This document shows positions 22,261-31,285 of a DNA stretch of 64,000 bases, one piece after another. The position numbers were made by a program, and so were the translations under genes. The stretch lies in contig JBEKHR010000013.1 of the NCBI GenBank assembly GCA_050012175.1, forward strand, positions 1-64,000, in the 5' to 3' direction. The notes below the pieces were generated by a model. It worked only from the letters and a program-made list of their open reading frames with translations. It was not told the DNA's origin and did no database searches. How positions within the stretch are numbered: the first letter of the stretch is position 1; every line of letters starts with the position of its first letter. This DNA comes from CAVROP01 sp050012175 (GTDB lineage: Bacteria > Acidobacteriota > Terriglobia > UBA7540).

Positions 22261-25086
22261 CTATTGAATGAGTTTCGTCTGCTGGGTTGAGTCCTCGCCG
22301 TTTTCGCTGCTGACCAGGCAGACCGCCGCCACCTGGTCGCCTTCTTCGAGGTTAATCAGCCTTACTCCCTGCGCGGAACGGCCCGATTCGCGAATGGTGC
22401 TGGCATCCAGGCGGGTAATCTTGCCCTGCTGGCTGATCAGCATAACCTCTGACTCTTCGCTCACGCTCAGCACGCCGACAACCTTGCCATTGCGTTCAAC
22501 GGTCTTCAGATTGATCACGCCCTTGCCCGCGCGGGACTGCAAGCGGTATTCAGTGATGGCCGTTCGCTTGCCATACCCTTTCTCGCTGACGGAGAGGATC
22601 AACTCCTTCTCGCCCACGATCTCCATGCCGACGATGTAGTCGCCTTTCTCCAGGTCCATGGCGTAGACGCCATAGGCAGCGCGTCCCATGTCGCGCACGT
22701 CGCTCTCCGGGAAACGAATGGCCATGCCTTCATGCGAGGCGAGGAAAATGGTATCGCGCCCGGAGGTCAGCGTGGCGCCGATCAGCGCATCGCCTTCCTC
22801 GACTTTCATGGCGATGATGCCGCGCGAGTTGGGGCTGGAGAATTCCGCCAAGCGCGTCTTCTTGATGATGCCGAGACGCGTTACCAAGGTCACGTAGCCT
22901 TCCGCAGCATAAGTCTCGCCCTCGATGGTCACGTCCTTCGGTTCGTCCGGCAACTCCCTGACGACTACGACCGCCGCGACTTTCTCTCCGGAAGCGAGGT
23001 TGACCAGATTGACGATGTTCTTGCCTTTCCCCGCGGCTCCCACGTCTGGGATTTCATAGACCTTCAGCCAATACATCTTGCCGGTGTTGGTGAAAACCAG
23101 GATGTAGCTGTGCGTAGAAGCGATGAAAAGGTGCTCGACGAAATCCTCGTCGCGGGTCTTCATCCCCAGGCGTCCCTTGCCGCCGCGAATTTGCTGGCGG
23201 TAAATGCTGAGCGGGGTGCGCTTGAGGTAGCCGGAATGCGAGACGGTGATGACCACATCTTCGACGGCAATAAGGTCCTCGAGCTTGATTTCCGCCTGCT
23301 CCTCGATGATCTCCGTTCGCCGCAGGTCTCCGTAGTCCTTCTGGATTTCCCTTAACTCATTCACAATGACTTTCTTCAGTACCTTTTCGCTGCCCAGTAT
23401 TTCTTCGTATTGTGCAATCTTATTCTGAAGCTCGTCATATTCCTGCTGGATTTTTTCGCGCTCCAGGGCCGTCAGGCGCTGCAACTGTAACTCGACAATG
23501 GCCTGCGCCTGGCGCTCGGTGTAGTCAAACTCTGGAGGTACCGTAGTTACGATCTCCTTCTCTTTGTCGGACTCCAGATACCAGCGGTAATTCCGGTCGT
23601 GTATGAGCGGAACATACCTGGTATCCGACTGCCGGTAATCGCTGGGAACTGTTTTCTTCTCAGCGAGAATTAGCTTCATCAGCCTCTCGGATGCTTGGAC
23701 AGGATACTTGAGCGTGGGCTCGCTTAGATAAGACTTGGTCCGGCTCCGGTTATTGTTCCACGTGATTTGACGATCAAGCTTGTCGCCGTCTCTGGTTCTG
23801 ACCGTGACTTTCACGGTCTGCGGTTCGGCATAATTGTGCGATTTCACCAGGCCGTCGCGGGCCTCGCGCCCCGTGGCTGACCCTCGGATATGCTCGATGA
23901 TGGGATAGAGTTGCGAGAGCGCTTTGAGAAAGCCTTTCAAAATCTCGGCGCGCTCCTGGGCCTTGCGCAAATCATAAGCGGTGCGCCGCCGAACCACGTT
24001 GACGCGGTGGTCGATGAAGAGTTGGATGGCTTCGATGAGCGGCAGGGTGCGCGGCTGGCCGTTAACAATGGCCAGCATAATCATGCCGAAGTTTTCCTGG
24101 AGTTGGGTATGTTTGTAGAGGTTGTTCAGGATGACTTCCGGCTGCTCGCCGCGCTTCAACTCCACGACAATGCGCATCCCGTCGCGGTCAGACTCGTCGC
24201 GAACGTCGGAGATGCCCTCGATCTTCTTCTCTTGAACGAGCTGCGCGATGCGCTCGATGACTTTCGACTTGTTCACTTGGTAGGGTATCTCGGTGATAAC
24301 GATCTGCTGCTTTTCTTTGGTGGGCCGCTCGATGGCCGCCTTGGCGCGCATGGTGAATTGGCCGCGGCCTGTCTCGTACGCTGATTTAATTCCGCTTTTG
24401 CCGTAGAGGTAAGCACCCGTCGGGAAATCAGGACCAGGAACGAGTGAGAGGACTTCGTCGATGGAAGCGGTAGGCTTGTTGATAAGGAGGATCGTTGCGT
24501 CGATGATTTCCGTCAGGTTGTGCGGAGGGATCTTGGTCGCCATCCCGACGGCGATCCCATCTGAGCCGCTGGTCAAGAGATTGGGGATGCGGGTAGGGAG
24601 GACCGTGGGCTCTTCCGTGGACTCGTCAAAGTTGGGGATGAAGTCCACCGTCTCCTTTTCGATGTCCTCCAGCATCTCTTCGGCGATGCGCGCCAAGCGG
24701 CACTCGGTATACCGGTAGGCCGCAGGGGGATCGCCATCCACCGAACCGAAATTGCCCTGCCCGTCGATGAGGAGGTAGCGCATGTTGAATGCTTGCGCCA
24801 TGCGCACCAGGGTGTCGTAAACGGCCGCGTCGCCGTGGGGGTGATATTTTTTGATAACTTCGCCGACCACGCCAGCGCACTTGATGTAACGCTTGTCGGA
24901 AGTGTTCCCCTCTTTGTACATGGCGTAAAGAATTCGCCGATGCACCGGCTTGAGCCCGTCGCGCACGTCCGGCAGCGCTCGCCCTATGATGACGCTCATC
25001 GCGTAGTCGAGATACGACCTGCGCATCTCGTCTTCGATGTTGACGGGGATTTCCCGCGCCGGCTTGAATAGTTCTTGATCACCCAT
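22261..25086 (-). CDS. gyrA: DNA gyrase subunit A with an extra segment in the tower region
   Basis: Breakage-rejoining subunit of gyrase, 941 aa. The catalytic Tyr126 lies in AAYRYTECRL and the quinolone region reads HPHGDAAVYDTLVR, with Ala where E. coli has Ser83. Six beta-pinwheel repeats follow (SHSGYLKRTPLSIY, TNTGKMYWLKVYEI and others). The GyrA box appears as QIRGGKG, with Ile for the usual Arg. Between GLVKSHNYA (about 415) and ERQAQAIVELQLQRLT (about 524) there are roughly 100 residues not found in most GyrA proteins. AGAGGAA precedes the ATG. Last gene of the dnaA-dnaN-gyrB-gyrA cluster. Confidence 0.97.
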   Translation of the reverse strand: MGDQELFKPAREIPVNIEDEMRRSYLDYAMSVIIGRALPDVRDGLKPVHRRILYAMYKEGNTSDKRYIKCAGVVGEVIKKYHPHGDAAVYDTLVRMAQAFNMRYLLIDGQGNFGSVDGDPPAAYRYTECRLARIAEEMLEDIEKETVDFIPNFDESTEEPTVLPTRIPNLLTSGSDGIAVGMATKIPPHNLTEIIDATILLINKPTASIDEVLSLVPGPDFPTGAYLYGKSGIKSAYETGRGQFTMRAKAAIERPTKEKQQIVITEIPYQVNKSKVIERIAQLVQEKKIEGISDVRDESDRDGMRIVVELKRGEQPEVILNNLYKHTQLQENFGMIMLAIVNGQPRTLPLIEAIQLFIDHRVNVVRRRTAYDLRKAQERAEILKGFLKALSQLYPIIEHIRGSATGREARDGLVKSHNYAEPQTVKVTVRTRDGDKLDRQITWNNNRSRTKSYLSEPTLKYPVQASERLMKLILAEKKTVPSDYRQSDTRYVPLIHDRNYRWYLESDKEKEIVTTVPPEFDYTERQAQAIVELQLQRLTALEREKIQQEYDELQNKIAQYEEILGSEKVLKKVIVNELREIQKDYGDLRRTEIIEEQAEIKLEDLIAVEDVVITVSHSGYLKRTPLSIYRQQIRGGKGRLGMKTRDEDFVEHLFIASTHSYILVFTNTGKMYWLKVYEIPDVGAAGKGKNIVNLVNLASGEKVAAVVVVRELPDEPKDVTIEGETYAAEGYVTLVTRLGIIKKTRLAEFSSPNSRGIIAMKVEEGDALIGATLTSGRDTIFLASHEGMAIRFPESDVRDMGRAAYGVYAMDLEKGDYIVGMEIVGEKELILSVSEKGYGKRTAITEYRLQSRAGKGVINLKTVERNGKVVGVLSVSEESEVMLISQQGKITRLDASTIRESGRSAQGVRLINLEEGDQVAAVCLVSSENGEDSTQQTKLIQ

Positions 25087-25109
25087 TGTGACAGTTCCTC
25101 TTTGCGCTA

Positions 25110-25361
25110 CTACGGCTTAGGCCGACGTCTGCCCAGTCGGTCGTATCTCGGCGCGCGAATCTTCCTCAACCAGGCGTGAACGTCTTTCATGTCCTCACGG
25201 TGCGCCCACATGCCAAAGGCCGCATGGTCGGCAAGTTGGCCCGTTTTCTTCCCCTTCTGGGTTGCGGGTCGTCTGCGCCCCTGTTCTGTGACCTCCGCTT
25301 TCCCACTCTCCACGTGCAGCGCTACTAGAAGACCTCTCAGTTCTATTGTAACGGATTTCAC
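25110..25361 (-). CDS. Small protein resembling a VapB/AbrB-type antitoxin, no toxin partner seen
   Basis: 83 aa at most, GTG start, lying between gyrA and gyrB on the same strand. The C-terminus DHAAFGMWAHREDMKDVHAW is very like the toxin-neutralising tail of VapB antitoxins (xFGMWxxREDMxDxxAWxRxLR), followed by LRKIRAPRYDRL. The N-terminal half is Lys/Arg rich and less clear, so the start may be further in. No PIN-domain gene adjoins it. It could be a solitary antitoxin or a remnant of a degraded pair. Confidence 0.45.
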   Translation of the reverse strand: MKSVTIELRGLLVALHVESGKAEVTEQGRRRPATQKGKKTGQLADHAAFGMWAHREDMKDVHAWLRKIRAPRYDRLGRRRPKP

Positions 25362-25602
25362 ACCCGGTTGGGGTTGCCGATTGATGTCTCAATCGCGTTT
25401 AGGCGCACTGAGGTGATTGCCACTGCCCGCGCCTTCACCCTCGCGTAGCAGGGGCCGGTTCGTGACTCGCAGGGGCCGCGTCTCAGGCTTGCCTGATGGT
25501 TGTGGATTCCCGCTTCTGCGCGAATGCCGGGACGCGGGCACCCCAAAGGAACAATGGTCGCTCACCAGCCGCGTGTAACCCGGCGGGATGAAAAAAGCGG
25601 GA

Positions 25603-28008
25603 TTAAATATCCAGGTTCTTCACGTCCAGCGCGTTATCTTCGATGAACTGGCGGCGGGGCTCCACGACGTCGCCCATGAGCACGGTGAAGATGGAATCTG
25701 CCTCCACATGGTCCTCGACTTTCACCTGGAGCAGCACGCGTTGCTCGGCGTCCATAGTGGTCTGCCAGAGTTGATCCGGATTCATTTCTCCCAAACCCTT
25801 GAAGCGTTGCACGGTGAACGCTTTTTTCCCCAGGGCCATGACGTGCTCGAGGAGTTGCCAGCGGTCCTCGATGGTCAATTGCGTGCCGTTGGTAGCAATG
25901 ATAAAGGGGGGCTTATCGTAATCGCGCACGCGCCGATAGAGGTCAAGCAGGCGCTTATAGTCGGCGCTCGAGACCAGGTCCCAATCGATGGTTCGCTCGC
26001 CAAGCGTCTCGCTGGCAAAGGTTAAGGTGTACAGGTTGTGCTCCTCGTCAAGACGGAGGGTTATCGTGAATCCTTCCGCTTTAAGTTCGCTCGCGACCAA
26101 CTCGAGTTTATCCTTGTTCTCGAGTTCCATCTTCTTGCCCAGTTCGGCTTTCAGCAAGGCATTGATAGGGCGCTCATCGCCAAGCCTCTTTTCAAGCTTG
26201 TCGAAGAGTTCGACGTATTCGGCCAACGCCATCAGAAAGTTGGTCAGCTCACCACCCTGGAGCTTAGTCTTCTTGCCGTCGCCCACCTCGACGGTGTGGT
26301 CTTCCGTGGCCCGGCGCATGATTTCGCGCCGAAACTCCTTCTCGTCCCGGATATAGCGCAGGGACTTGCCTTTTTTAATCAGGTAAAGCGGCGGCTGCGC
26401 AATATAGACATGACCGCGCTCCACCAATTCCGGCATCTGACGATAGAAGAAGGTAAGCAGCAGAGTGCGGATGTGTGATCCGTCCACGTCCGCGTCAGTC
26501 ATGATGATGATCTTGGAATAGCGGAGTTTCGTGACGTCGAAGTCATCCTTCCCAATGCCCGTGCCAAGCGCAGTGATGAGGGCGCGGATCTCCTCATGGC
26601 CCAGCATCTTGTCGAAGCGCGCTTTTTCAACATTCAGGATTTTTCCTCTCAATGGCAGGATGGCTTGATAGCGGCGGTCGCGCCCCTGCTTTGCAGAACC
26701 GCCCGCCGAATCACCCTCGACCAGGAAGAGTTCACAGCGCTCGGGGTCTCTCTCCTGGCAATCTGCCAACTTCCCGGGAAGTCCGCCGGAATCGAGTGCG
26801 CCTTTGCGCCGCGTCAATTCGCGTGCCTTGCGCGCCGCCTCGCGGGCGCGCGAAGCGTCGATCGCTTTGGCGCAGACCTTCCGGCCCACGGTAGGGTTTT
26901 TCTCGAAAGCCTCCATCAACTTCTCGTACACGAAACTGGCTACCGTGCTCTGGATGTCACTGTTGAGCTTCCCTTTGGTCTGGCCTTCGAATTGCGGTTG
27001 TGGGAGTTTGACGCTGATCACTGCCACCAGACCTTCGCGCACATCCTCGCCCTGGAGGTTCTCCTTTACATCCTTAAAAAGCCCCTGATTCTGGCCGTAT
27101 TGATTGATGGCCCGAGTGAGAGCCGACCGGAAACCTGATAGGTGTGTACCGCCGTCCACGGTGTTGATGTTGTTGGCAAAAGAGAAAACCGTCTCCGCGT
27201 AGCCGTCGTTATACTGGAGGGCAAACTCCATATGGACGTCGTCGCGGTCAGCCTCGGCATAAATCGGAGTCGGGTGAAGCACCTCTTTGTTCTTGTTGAG
27301 GTGCTTGATGAACTCCGCAATTCCGCCGTGGTAATGAAATTCCGCCTGTTTGTTGGTCCGTTCGTCCTTGAGGCGGATGGTGAGGCCTTTATTCAGGAAG
27401 GAGAGTTCGCGCAGGCGCTGGGCCAAGGTATCGTAGTTGAAGTCAATCGCGTCGAGGATCTTGGCGTCCGGTAGGAAGGTAATTTTGGTGCCACGGCGCT
27501 CGCTTTTGCCCGCCCTCTTCAAATCTTGGACGGGCTTTCCACGTTCATAGGATTGTTCCCAGGTGTACCCGTCGCGCCATATTTCCAGCTCGAGCCGCTC
27601 TGCGAGCGCATTGACAACTGAGACTCCCACACCATGCAAGCCGCCGGAGACCTTGTAGCTGTTGGTGTCAAACTTACCGCCCGCGTGAAGGACCGTCATC
27701 ACAACTTCCGCCGCTGAACGCCCTTCCTCCTTGTGCAAATCGACTGGAATGCCGCGCCCGTTGTCGACAACCGTCACCGAGTTATCACTATGGACGACGA
27801 CGTCGATGCGGTCGCAGTAGCCTGCCAGCGCCTCGTCGACAGAATTATCCACCACCTCCCATACCAGGTGGTGTAAACCCATTGCTCCCGTCGATCCTAT
27901 GTACATCGCCGGCCTCTTGCGCACCGCCTCCAAATCGCCAAGCACCTTAATGCTAGCGGCGTCGTAGGCCTGGGCTCCGTCAGGTTCTGCCGGCTTTTGC
28001 TTGCTCAC
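25603..28008 (-). CDS. gyrB: DNA gyrase subunit B
   Basis: ATPase subunit of gyrase. The GTG at 28008 gives VSKQKPAEPD at the N-terminus, 801 aa; the open frame runs a little further upstream. GHKL ATPase motifs are EVVDNSVDEALAG, VDNGRGIPVDLH and SGGLHGVGVSVVNAL. The transducer has RKCARE-like REAARKARELTRRK, and the TOPRIM domain has LFLVEGDSAGGSAKQGRDR, LRGKILNVEKA and IIMTDADVDGSHIRTLLL. An E. coli-like insert follows in the C-terminal part before QRFKGLGEMNPDQLWQTTMD. The gene lies 211 bases from dnaN with a terminator between them. Confidence 0.97.
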   Translation of the reverse strand: MSKQKPAEPDGAQAYDAASIKVLGDLEAVRKRPAMYIGSTGAMGLHHLVWEVVDNSVDEALAGYCDRIDVVVHSDNSVTVVDNGRGIPVDLHKEEGRSAAEVVMTVLHAGGKFDTNSYKVSGGLHGVGVSVVNALAERLELEIWRDGYTWEQSYERGKPVQDLKRAGKSERRGTKITFLPDAKILDAIDFNYDTLAQRLRELSFLNKGLTIRLKDERTNKQAEFHYHGGIAEFIKHLNKNKEVLHPTPIYAEADRDDVHMEFALQYNDGYAETVFSFANNINTVDGGTHLSGFRSALTRAINQYGQNQGLFKDVKENLQGEDVREGLVAVISVKLPQPQFEGQTKGKLNSDIQSTVASFVYEKLMEAFEKNPTVGRKVCAKAIDASRAREAARKARELTRRKGALDSGGLPGKLADCQERDPERCELFLVEGDSAGGSAKQGRDRRYQAILPLRGKILNVEKARFDKMLGHEEIRALITALGTGIGKDDFDVTKLRYSKIIIMTDADVDGSHIRTLLLTFFYRQMPELVERGHVYIAQPPLYLIKKGKSLRYIRDEKEFRREIMRRATEDHTVEVGDGKKTKLQGGELTNFLMALAEYVELFDKLEKRLGDERPINALLKAELGKKMELENKDKLELVASELKAEGFTITLRLDEEHNLYTLTFASETLGERTIDWDLVSSADYKRLLDLYRRVRDYDKPPFIIATNGTQLTIEDRWQLLEHVMALGKKAFTVQRFKGLGEMNPDQLWQTTMDAEQRVLLQVKVEDHVEADSIFTVLMGDVVEPRRQFIEDNALDVKNLDI

Positions 28009-28043
28009 GTGTTCCACAACTCTCCCGTCTGATTCCAGCCTGC

Positions 28044-28080
28044 ACAAGAAAGCCGGCGGAGAAGGAGTCTTCCCGCCGGC
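28044..28080 (-). terminator. Rho-independent terminator after dnaN
   Basis: On the minus strand an 8-base perfect stem (GCCGGCGG/CCGCCGGC; 28052-28059 and 28073-28080) is followed by TTTCTTG. It sits between dnaN and gyrB, so gyrB is probably transcribed from its own promoter or by read-through. Confidence 0.55.
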
Positions 28081-28219
28081 TCCGCTTCACCAAGCCAATC
28101 TGACTGCTCACTCCTCTTCAGAATTATTGACCCTTCCTTTCTCCGTCATTCAGAACCTAACGCCACCGACCCACGCGCCGCCTGAAGCCGATAAGAGGCC
28201 ATCCCGCCGCGGTGGGCAG

Positions 28220-29335
28220 CTAAATCCGCATGGGCATCACTACGTACCGATACCGGTACGGCCCTTGCTCAACAGGCCGCAGTTGCCCGGCGCTCTGCTC
28301 GTCCTTCAACTCGAGATTGATCTTCCCAGCCTCTCCCAGCACGCCAAAGAAATCCAGTAGGTACTGGTAGTTGAAGCCAATCTGCATGGCTTCATCTTGG
28401 TAGGATATATCGAGTACTTCGCGGGCCTCACCGTACTCACCACTCGACGAGGATATTTCCAATTGTCCCTTCTCCAAATGCATCCGCACCGCACGCGAGC
28501 GTTCGTCGGCCAGCAAGGCAACGCGACGCACAGCAGCGGAGATTGTTTCCTTGTCGAGTTCTATGACGCGGTTGTTTTCGCGGGGAAGGACGGCCTCATA
28601 GTTTGGAAATTGGCCCGTCAACATCCGGCAAATCAAGACTCGCTGGCCAAGAGAAAAGAAGAGATGGCTCTCGTCCTTTGATATGCTAACCGGCAACTCC
28701 CCTTCCCCTTCCGAAAGTAGCCTCACAAGCTCCCCCATAGCCTTCTTGGGGATCAGTAGCCTCAACTCATTCTTAAGCCCGGGAACCTCAATATCTCGCT
28801 CAATCAGGGCAAGCCTGTGCCCATCGGTTGCCACCATGGTCGCACTGCCGGGCTTGAGTAGCAGTAGGCCCCCATTTAGGGTGTACCGGGACTCCTCGTT
28901 GGAGATAGCGAAGACAGTCTTCTGGATGGCGGTCGCAAAAACATTCGCAGGGAGCGATGCCAAAGCAGGCGGGACAGTCGGCAGCATTGGAAAATTGTCC
29001 CTTGCCATTCCCACCAACTTAAAGGACGAGCGTTCACACGTAACCTGCACCCAGTGGTTCTCCAATGCCTTGAAGTGAACCTCAGCTTCGGGAAGAGATC
29101 GCACAATCTCAAGCAGACGCTTGGCAGGAATCGTCCCCGAACCTGGGCTCTTCACCTTCGCCGGGCAATGGCAACACACCCCAAGGTCGAGATCAGTAGC
29201 GCTAATCCTAAGAATCTGCTCCTCCGCCTCAACCAGCAGATTAGAGAGAATAGGAATAGTCGTTTTCTTCTCGACCACTCCCTGAGTAAGTGCCAATTCT
29301 TTTAAGAGCTGAGACTTTTCGATGGAGAAATCCAT
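28220..29335 (-). CDS. dnaN: DNA polymerase III beta sliding clamp
   Basis: Ring-shaped processivity factor of the replicative polymerase. 371 aa, starting MDFSIEKSQLLKELALTQGV. Three similar domains can be followed: the first through KTTIPILSNLLVEAEE, the second with SRYTLNGGLLLLKPGSATMV and ATDGHRLALIE, the third with YEAVLPRENNRVIELDKETI and the C-terminal YRYVVMPMRI. The hydrophobic pocket that takes clamp-binding motifs is formed around these ends. It follows dnaA after a 199-base gap; recF, which normally comes next, is absent. Confidence 0.96.
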   Translation of the reverse strand: MDFSIEKSQLLKELALTQGVVEKKTTIPILSNLLVEAEEQILRISATDLDLGVCCHCPAKVKSPGSGTIPAKRLLEIVRSLPEAEVHFKALENHWVQVTCERSSFKLVGMARDNFPMLPTVPPALASLPANVFATAIQKTVFAISNEESRYTLNGGLLLLKPGSATMVATDGHRLALIERDIEVPGLKNELRLLIPKKAMGELVRLLSEGEGELPVSISKDESHLFFSLGQRVLICRMLTGQFPNYEAVLPRENNRVIELDKETISAAVRRVALLADERSRAVRMHLEKGQLEISSSSGEYGEAREVLDISYQDEAMQIGFNYQYLLDFFGVLGEAGKINLELKDEQSAGQLRPVEQGPYRYRYVVMPMRI

Positions 29336-29534
29336 TTTATTTGTATCCTATTAGAAGAGATTGTTCGTAGTAGATGCTGTGGAAGTGTGGAAAAGTGTGG
29401 AACGCTTTCCCAAACATCCGGTTACAGATACTTGCCCTGTGCACAGGATTCGTGAAACTGTGAATTTCAGTTCGCTGTTGGGTGGCCGGGAGAGATTCAC
29501 ATGTTTTCTTATCATGAACGTCATAAAAAAGCCG
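29336..29534. other. dnaA-dnaN intergenic gap, candidate replication origin
   Basis: Three TGTGGAA motifs sit within 30 bases (about 29379-29404: TGTGGAAG, TGTGGAAAAG, TGTGGAACG). Read on the other strand the middle one is TTTTCCACA, one base from the classic DnaA box TTATCCACA. Nearby are TGTGAATTT and the palindrome CTGTGCACAG, and an AT-richer stretch lies toward dnaA (TCATAAAAAAG). Gene order makes an origin here or just upstream of dnaA plausible; no perfect DnaA box is present. Confidence 0.45.
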
Positions 29535-30863
29535 CTAAGTTGAACTGAGACTATCGTGAAGCTTGTTGAGAAGTCTGTTCAATTCTCTATCTGCCTGGCG
29601 CAATTGTGTAATCTTGTTGATAGAGTGCAACACGGTCGTGTGGTGTTTGCCGCCGAACTCCCTGCCAATCTGCGGTAGCGACGCGGTGGTAAGCTCCTTC
29701 GCAAGGTACATCGCAACCTGTCGAGGGTACGATACAGGGCGGCTGTTGTTTTTTGATTTCAATTGAGGGAGCGTTAAACCAAACTCCTGGCAGACGGCCC
29801 GCTGAATGTTCTCGAGCGAGACGCGGCGTTCACCCAGATCCACAAGATTCTTCAGCACCTGCTGCGCCATTGAAAGCGAAATCTCGGCGCCGGTCAGAGA
29901 GGAATAGGCGATGAGTTGATTCAGCGCGCCTTCGAGGTCACGCACACTGGACTTGATCTTGCGCGCCACGAAGTCACTGACCTCGTCGGGTAGAGCAAGG
30001 GCTCGCTCTTCGCATTTCTTGGCCAGAATGGCCCTTTTGGTCTCAAGATCAGGAGCTTGCAGATCAGCAGTCAGACCCCAGGCGAAGCGGGAGCGCAACC
30101 TCTCTTCCAGACCAGGGATTTCCTTTGGAGCACAGTCGCATGAAATCACGACCTGCTTCTGCGCCTCATAGAGGGTATTGAAAGTGTGGAAGAACTCTTC
30201 CGCTGTCCGTTCTTTTCCGGCGATGAACTCGATGTCGTCCATGAGGAGCACATCGACGTTTCTATACTTATCCCGGAATGACACCATGCGGTCATATCGA
30301 AGGGAGTTTATGACGTCGTTGGTGAAAGCTTCAGAGGAGACGTAAGCCAACCGCATGTCCTTCCAGTTGTGCTTAATCACGTGGCCAACAGCCTGCATGA
30401 GGTGGGTCTTCCCCAAGCCGACTCCCCCGTAAAGGAAAAGCGGGTTGTAAGCCTTTGCTGGAGCCTGCGCCACGGCGCTCGCTGCCGCGTGAGCGAATTG
30501 GTTACAAGAACCGACTACGAATGTCTCGAAGGTATACTTGGGGTTGAGTTGGTGGTCGACGGAATCAAAGTCCAGTTTCCTCTGCAGAGGTTTCGCGTCG
30601 TTACCGTTCACACTCTTTTTCTCTGCATTCTCCTCGAAAATGTAGTGAATCTCCCTGAAACCCAATTTTAGGTGCTCTAAGGCCTCGGTGACAAGCCCGC
30701 CGTAATTCTCCTGGATCCATTCTTGGAACTCATGGTTCGGCACGCACACTACAATGGCTTCGTTTTCCACGTGGCTGAACCGCGTAGGCCTCAACCAAGT
30801 CTGGTAGCTCTGCGTGTTGACCTTCGTCTTGAGATAATTCAGGACTTGCAGCCAAGCATTCAT
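29535..30863 (-). CDS. dnaA: Chromosomal replication initiator DnaA
   Basis: Binds DnaA boxes and opens the origin. About 442 aa from ATG 30863 (MNAWLQVLNYLKTKVNTQSY). Domain I is followed by a short linker, then the AAA+ domain with Walker A LFLYGGVGLGKTHLMQAVGH and Walker B DVLLMDDIEFIAGKERTAEE, sensor-like RLRSRFAWGL, and the domain IV helix-turn-helix PQIGREFGGKHHTTVLHSIN. The signature loop reads GKHHTTVLHS, where most DnaA proteins have GRDHTTVxHA, so the residue before the second His is His rather than Asp. First gene of the cluster; its promoter is at 31072-31100. Confidence 0.96.
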   Translation of the reverse strand: MNAWLQVLNYLKTKVNTQSYQTWLRPTRFSHVENEAIVVCVPNHEFQEWIQENYGGLVTEALEHLKLGFREIHYIFEENAEKKSVNGNDAKPLQRKLDFDSVDHQLNPKYTFETFVVGSCNQFAHAAASAVAQAPAKAYNPLFLYGGVGLGKTHLMQAVGHVIKHNWKDMRLAYVSSEAFTNDVINSLRYDRMVSFRDKYRNVDVLLMDDIEFIAGKERTAEEFFHTFNTLYEAQKQVVISCDCAPKEIPGLEERLRSRFAWGLTADLQAPDLETKRAILAKKCEERALALPDEVSDFVARKIKSSVRDLEGALNQLIAYSSLTGAEISLSMAQQVLKNLVDLGERRVSLENIQRAVCQEFGLTLPQLKSKNNSRPVSYPRQVAMYLAKELTTASLPQIGREFGGKHHTTVLHSINKITQLRQADRELNRLLNKLHDSLSST

Positions 30864-31071
30864 TGAGGTTTCATAGGGGGATAGGGCGTAAGCCTTGTGA
30901 GACTTGCGCCCAGCGGGTTGGGAATCAACCCGTCGAGCAAACTCGCAATGGAAGGCGTCGCTGGGCCTCCACAAGCGCCGAGTCTTGACCCTAGTTTTCC
31001 CCCATTATTCGAACCGGAGCGTTCCTAAGAAGGCGCACAAGCTTACCTGAAACGACTCAGCTCACTTCCTC

Positions 31072-31100
31072 AATATAGCACGAAAGGATGCCCGTGCCAA
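31072..31100 (-). promoter_or_regulatory. Candidate dnaA promoter
   Basis: On the minus strand TTGGCA (31095-31100) and TATATT (31072-31077) are 17 bases apart, with TG just before the -10 (31079-31080), so it is also an extended -10. It would give a leader of about 200 bases before dnaA. The rest of the gap up to 31285 shows no gene. Confidence 0.6.
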
Positions 31101-31285
31101 CCGCTCTTAGGCCTCCTTCTGAAGCGCCGCTACAATGCCTGCACCCTTGAGAAATCGAACTCGATCAGCCACGCAAGTTGCGAGAAGGAGCACGGTCGTT
31201 GAGAATCAGCGAAGGGGTTGTCCTGCTCCAGATGGCCTGCCACCCAAGCCTCCCGCGACTTGAACTCGTGCAGTTTACTCTTTAT

